From: JBOFDK01 sp051656485
GTDB taxonomy: Bacteria > Bacillota > Clostridia > Lachnospirales > Cellulosilyticaceae
Reading direction: 5' to 3'
Assembly: GCA_051656485.1 (NCBI GenBank)
Contig: JBOGBZ010000042.1
Location: 16,443-80,442 of the forward strand
Length of the DNA: 64,000 bases
The notes under the pieces were generated by a model, which had not been told where the DNA came from, did not search any database, and saw only the letters and a program-made list of their open reading frames with translations. The translations under genes and the position numbers were made by a program. Below are positions 60,471 to 64,000 of this stretch, in pieces (position 1 is the first letter of the stretch; every line of letters begins with the position of its first letter).

Positions 60471-61477
60471 AACTCTCCCTCTATAAATCTTCCTACTTTT
60501 AATACACTTAGAATCTCTTCTTCACTCATCAACTCATCATTGGAAGCGTATCTATTAAACTTTACCTTGAGTAACCCTCCAAAATCACCATAATACGTTG
60601 CTGTATATGGCATCACTAATGTGGGTGCAATCAAGTAATACTTATCATTATAGCTATAAGTATGTGGTGCCTCATACTCCGATACCAGTACTTCATGTAA
60701 TTTTTCTCCTGGTCGCATGCCTATGTCTTTTATTTGTGTGTCTTTATTTCCATAGGTTGCTATAAGCACATTGGCTAGATCTAGTATTTTACAAGCTGGC
60801 ATACGCATTACAAAAATTTCACCGCCAATGCTTTTCTCTGCTGCTTGAAAAAGCAAACCGATTGCTTCTTGTAATGTCATAAAATATCTTGTCATCTCTT
60901 TATTGGTAATTGTAATGCTGTTATATCTTTTAATTTGCTCTATAAAAAGTGGCACAACACTTCCATTTGACCCTAGTACGTTTCCCGCACGAATACATAC
61001 AAACCTTGTATCGTTTGTTAATTGATTCGCTTGGATAATGAGCCTTTCTCCAACAGCCTTTGTCATACCATAAAGATTCAGCGAGTCAACTGCCTTATCT
61101 GTGGATACATCAATAACTTTTTTAACTTTATTGATTATACTAGCTTCTATGAGATTTTGTGTCCCTCCTACATTTGTCTTGATTGCTTCATTCGGTTGTT
61201 TCTCACAGATAGGCACATGCTTAAGTGCTGCTAAATGGAAAATATAATCTACGCCTTCAGTAGCTTTGAGTATAGCCTCTTTATCCCGTATATCCCCAAT
61301 AACAAAGCGTAATTTGTCATTATTGAATTTTCTTTCCATAAGAACTTGACTGAGTTCATTTCTAGAAAAAATCCGTATTTCTTTAGGATTTTTTTCCAGA
61401 AGTTGCTGTACCAATTCATTGCCCCACGAACCTGTTCCTCCTGTTATAAGAACTGTGCTTCCTTCATACATATGCAT
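60467..61477 (-). CDS. capE: CapE-like UDP-GlcNAc 4,6-dehydratase/5-epimerase
   Basis: The 336-residue short-chain dehydrogenase of the inverting UDP-N-acetylglucosamine 4,6-dehydratase group (CapE/WbjB/FnlA). The NAD-binding motif is VLITGGTGSWGNELV (residues 8-22). DVSTDKAVDS and LYGMTKAVGE contain the catalytic Tyr-x-x-x-Lys, and NEMTRYFMTLQEA-type and MRPGEKLHEVLVSE segments follow. It would catalyse the first step from UDP-GlcNAc toward UDP-N-acetyl-L-fucosamine. It heads an operon with three glycosyltransferases and is divergent from capF-capG, which complete the pathway. The start might instead be the Met two codons in. Confidence 0.85.
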   Translation of the reverse strand: MHMYEGSTVLITGGTGSWGNELVQQLLEKNPKEIRIFSRNELSQVLMERKFNNDKLRFVIGDIRDKEAILKATEGVDYIFHLAALKHVPICEKQPNEAIKTNVGGTQNLIEASIINKVKKVIDVSTDKAVDSLNLYGMTKAVGERLIIQANQLTNDTRFVCIRAGNVLGSNGSVVPLFIEQIKRYNSITITNKEMTRYFMTLQEAIGLLFQAAEKSIGGEIFVMRMPACKILDLANVLIATYGNKDTQIKDIGMRPGEKLHEVLVSEYEAPHTYSYNDKYYLIAPTLVMPYTATYYGDFGGLLKVKFNRYASNDELMSEEEILSVLKVGRFIEGEL

Positions 61478-61528
61478 TCCTCCCCATTAACATTTCCATA
61501 CCGCTTTCTCCATTTTATGACTTATTAA

Positions 61529-61556
61529 TAAGGTATGTTTTAACTGCTATATATGT
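61529..61556 (-). promoter_or_regulatory. Sigma-K-like promoter of the capE operon
   Basis: Minus strand AC (61556-61555), 17-nt spacer, CATACCTTA (61537-61529). Its -35 abuts that of the divergent promoter at the GTAC sequence 61555-61558. Confidence 0.65.
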
Positions 61557-61584
61557 ACCTCTTTTTCTTGTCTTTCATATGATA
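61557..61584 (+). promoter_or_regulatory. Sigma-K-like promoter of capF-capG
   Basis: AC at 61557-61558, 17-nt spacer, CATATGATA at 61576-61584. Confidence 0.67.
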
Positions 61585-61617
61585 TTAGTGATTGTAACTT
61601 TTCTATGGAGGTATATC

Positions 61618-62736
61618 ATGCAAACTATTTTAATCACAGGCTCAAGTGGCTTTATTGGTCAGCACTTAGTTCAAAGCCTTTCTCATAATCCCGAGCTCTC
61701 ATTACTCTTATTTGATAAGGGGCATACTTTAAAAGAGCTCTCCCATTATGTAGCACAAGCAGACTTCATCTTTCATCTAGCTGGTGTCAATAGATCTGCT
61801 TTAGTTGATGACTTTGAGATAAGTAATGTAGATTTGACCCGTTCGCTTTTATCTTTTATGACTTTTCATAAAAAATCTATTCCCCTTATCATCTCTTCTT
61901 CTATCCACGCAACGGCCAACACGCCTTATGGTAAAAGTAAACACCAAATGGAAGCACTTGTAGAAAGCTTTCATTTAAAAAACCATTGTCCTACCTTCAT
62001 CTACCGACTTCCCAATGTATTTGGCAAATGGTGCCGTCCAAACTATAACTCTGTGGTAGCTACCTTTTGCTACAATATGGCCCATGGACTTCCTCTTTCT
62101 ATCCACGACCCCCTTAAAGAACTCACCTTACTTTACATTGATGATTTAATAAATAGTTTTTATGATATTATTCTCAATCCTTTGGCCTATCGTACCCTTT
62201 ATATAACGCCTACACCTACCTATACCCTTACATTAGGCGAATTGGCTAAGAAACTTGATGCCTTTAGCCACAATCGAGACTCTCTTCTTATGCCTTCTCT
62301 AGATACGCCTTTTGATCAAGCTTTATACGCTACTTATCTCTCTTATATAGATGATACCCTCCTCTCTTATCATCCCTTGACTCATGCAGATGACCGTGGC
62401 TGGCTTGGTGAACTTATCAAATCCGACTCTTTTGGTCAATGCTTCATTTCCTATACTAAGCCTGGTATTATCCGAGGGAATCATTATCATCATACAAAAA
62501 CTGAAAAATTTATTGTTCTTCAAGGTACTGCTCGTATTAAGTTGAGGCATATTAGGACACAGGATGTTATTCATTATGATGTATCCGGTGAAATCTTGAC
62601 CATTGTCGATATTCCTGCCGGCTATACCCATTCTATTACTAATACTGGCAGTGATGATTTAATTACACTCTTTTGGTCTAGCCAAATCTTTGATCCTTTA
62701 AATCCTGATACCTATTTTGAGGAGGTAGAAAAATGA
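61618..62736 (+). CDS. capF: CapF-like bifunctional UDP-sugar reductase with cupin domain
   Basis: About 372 residues, close to the usual CapF length, from the ATG at 61618 (MQTILITGSSGFIGQHL), 6 nt after GGAGG. The N-terminal SDR domain (about 1-245) has the GSSGFIGQ nucleotide motif, and SSSIHATANTPYGKSKHQMEAL contains the Tyr-x-x-x-Lys. The C-terminal cupin (about 255-372) has GIIRGNHYHHTKTEKFIVLQG with the metal-binding HYHH and Glu. In Staphylococcus CapF the cupin epimerises C3 and the SDR reduces C4 to give UDP-N-acetyl-L-talosamine-type intermediate. It overlaps capG by 4 nt. Confidence 0.87.
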   Translation: MQTILITGSSGFIGQHLVQSLSHNPELSLLLFDKGHTLKELSHYVAQADFIFHLAGVNRSALVDDFEISNVDLTRSLLSFMTFHKKSIPLIISSSIHATANTPYGKSKHQMEALVESFHLKNHCPTFIYRLPNVFGKWCRPNYNSVVATFCYNMAHGLPLSIHDPLKELTLLYIDDLINSFYDIILNPLAYRTLYITPTPTYTLTLGELAKKLDAFSHNRDSLLMPSLDTPFDQALYATYLSYIDDTLLSYHPLTHADDRGWLGELIKSDSFGQCFISYTKPGIIRGNHYHHTKTEKFIVLQGTARIKLRHIRTQDVIHYDVSGEILTIVDIPAGYTHSITNTGSDDLITLFWSSQIFDPLNPDTYFEEVEK

Positions 62737-63857
62737 ATCCCTTAAAAATAATGACTATTGTAGGCACCCGCCCAGAAATCATTCGTCTTAGCGAAGTTAT
62801 TAAATGCTTAGATCAGTGTTTCACCCATGTACTTGTGCATACTGGCCAAAACTGGGACTATACCCTTAATCAAATCTTTTTTGAAGACTTAGGTCTTCGC
62901 TCACCTGATTTTTATTTAGATAGTGTGGGTGAAAATTTAGGCGAAACCCTTGGGAATATCATTGCGAAATCTTATGGTCTTATGCAAAGTGAAAAACCCG
63001 ATGCCTTACTGGTTTTAGGTGATACCAATTCTGCACTTTCTTCTCTTTCTGCCAAGCGCCTAAAAATCCCTATTTTTCATATGGAGGCTGGCAATAGATG
63101 CTTCGATCAGAATGTGCCTGAAGAAATCAATCGTAAGTTAGTAGACCATCTTTCTGATGTCAATCTTCCGTATACAGAACACTCTAGACGCTATCTCCTT
63201 TCTGAGGGTATATCCAAGCAATTTATTTTTGTCACAGGTTCACCTATACCCGAAGTACTCTCAAAGCATCTTTCACGTATTGAATGTAGCTGTATTTTAG
63301 ATACGCTGCAGCTACATTCTCAGCAATACATTTTGGTCTCTGCACACCGCGAAGAAAATATTGATAATACCTCTCATTTCTTTTCTCTTATGAATGCTCT
63401 CAACGAAGTAGCCGAAAATTATGGTCTACCTATTATTTACTCCACCCATCCTAGGAGCCAAAAATTTATCAAAGAGCGTCAATTCACCTTTCATCCTTTA
63501 GTGAAAAATATCAAACCTCTAGGCTTTGTGGATTATAACAAACTTCAAAAAGAAGCTTATTGTGTACTCTCTGATAGTGGGACACTTTCAGAAGAGTCCA
63601 ACCTTTTAGGTTTTCCCGCCGTCCTTATTCGCACGTCTACTGAACGCCCTGAAGTGCTTGATAAGGGAAGTATCGTCATCGGTGGTATTGCCACAACCTC
63701 ACTCCTACAATCTATTGAGGTTGCAAGAAAGCTTTATCTCTCACCTAATAGTACGACACACCCTGTTGACTATGTTGATACCCATGTATCTACAAAAGTA
63801 GCAAAACTTATTCAAAGCTATACGCCTATTATCAATGCTACTATCTGGCATCAATAA
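62733..63857 (+). CDS. capG: CapG-like UDP-sugar 2-epimerase (WecB family)
   Basis: At 374 residues the protein has the standard non-hydrolysing UDP-GlcNAc 2-epimerase length. It shows KIMTIVGTRPEIIRLSEVI, HTGQNWDYTLN, VLGDTNSALSSLSAKRLKIPIFHMEAGNRCFDQNVPEEINRKLVDHLSD, SAHREENID, and SDSGTLSEESNLLGFPAVLIRTSTERPE. CapG/FnlC members epimerise C2 of UDP-N-acetyl-6-deoxy-talosamine to UDP-N-acetyl-L-fucosamine, and the capE/capF context supports that specificity over ManNAc production. The start overlaps the capF stop (ATGA), so translation is coupled. Confidence 0.87.
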   Translation: MNPLKIMTIVGTRPEIIRLSEVIKCLDQCFTHVLVHTGQNWDYTLNQIFFEDLGLRSPDFYLDSVGENLGETLGNIIAKSYGLMQSEKPDALLVLGDTNSALSSLSAKRLKIPIFHMEAGNRCFDQNVPEEINRKLVDHLSDVNLPYTEHSRRYLLSEGISKQFIFVTGSPIPEVLSKHLSRIECSCILDTLQLHSQQYILVSAHREENIDNTSHFFSLMNALNEVAENYGLPIIYSTHPRSQKFIKERQFTFHPLVKNIKPLGFVDYNKLQKEAYCVLSDSGTLSEESNLLGFPAVLIRTSTERPEVLDKGSIVIGGIATTSLLQSIEVARKLYLSPNSTTHPVDYVDTHVSTKVAKLIQSYTPIINATIWHQ

Positions 63858-63892
63858 ATAGCGTAAGCGATCAATAAAATACCGTATATAAC

Positions 63893-63942
63893 AAATGAGA
63901 GTGATTTACTACAATAAATATGTAGTGAAATACTCTCATTTA
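63893..63942. terminator. Bidirectional terminator after capG
   Basis: AAATGAGAGT and ACTCTCATTT enclose a second stem TTTACTAC/GTAGTGAAA; placed between convergent genes. Confidence 0.75.
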
Positions 63943-63954
63943 TAACCCCTGACA

Positions 63955-63999
63955 TTACTTCATCTTGCATCTTTCTACCATTTGATCAGACCAAGGCAA
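63955..63999 (-). CDS. C-terminal end of a further minus-strand gene (partial)
   Basis: Reading in from the right edge, the minus strand encodes LPWSDQMVERCKMK and a TAA stop at 63955-63957. The terminator just beyond supports a real gene end. Too short to assign a family. Confidence 0.4.
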   Translation of the reverse strand: MPWSDQMVERCKMK

Positions 64000-64000
64000 T

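Noticed and set aside
10895..63857. Prophage or integrated element as explanation of the long accessory region
   Set aside because: No integrase, terminase, portal, capsid, tail, transposase or plasmid gene was seen; the collagen-like genes fit spore filaments better than phage fibres given the SPOCS and CotD-like neighbours.

Overview
The window looks like a piece of chromosome from a low-GC, anaerobic, spore-forming Firmicute, most likely a Lachnospirales/Clostridia member of the Cellulosilyticum type. That placement is inferred from the gene families (SpoVB-type flippase, BofC-like protein, iron-sulfur serine dehydratase in two subunits, SPOCS, DUF11 and collagen-like spore proteins) and from composition; no 16S gene is present to confirm it.

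Region 1 (1 to about 10.84 kb) is ordinary chromosome: two FAD-dependent flavoproteins, a BofC-like membrane-anchored protein, a SpoVB/YtgP-type lipid-linked sugar flippase, a DtxR-like regulator, DegV, a seven-helix membrane protein, a thioredoxin-reductase-like flavoprotein, the two L-serine dehydratase subunits, a LUD-domain protein, a D-2-hydroxyacid dehydrogenase and a tRNA-Thr(GGT) with a clear sigma-A promoter and a terminator.

Region 2 (about 10.9 to 63.9 kb) is a very large locus that reads as the structural and glycosylation machinery of an elaborate spore surface (exosporium, appendage or filament). It contains: five copies of a three-gene SPOCS module (short SPOCS protein, second short SPOCS protein, then DUF11 repeats ending in SPOCS); a 1772-residue protein with about 13 DUF11-like repeats; a 1405-residue mosaic protein; three collagen-like Gly-X-Thr proteins with a shared Cys-rich C-terminal domain; two proline-rich proteins with a predicted beta-sandwich C-terminus; six members of a Cna-B/carboxypeptidase-regulatory-like family (signature RADV...RLWGQ), often with Cys-Pro-Pro tails; two CotD-like coat proteins; a GLUG-repeat protein; and two small helical proteins. 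None of these surface-type proteins has a recognisable signal peptide, which fits assembly from the mother-cell cytoplasm.

Woven into this are sugar genes: two GT4 enzymes, three GT2-TPR enzymes, a CgeB-like enzyme, three tandem GT-A enzymes, an FkbM methyltransferase, and capE/capF/capG homologues that together should make UDP-N-acetyl-L-fucosamine. Many of the upstream regions share a late mother-cell (sigma-K-type) promoter, AC-16/17-CATANNNTA, linking structural and sugar genes into one predicted regulon. A five-gene block (22.7-26.6 kb) is duplicated at 36.9-41.0 kb in the same orientation, so the locus has grown by duplication. The right edge cuts a further minus-strand gene.
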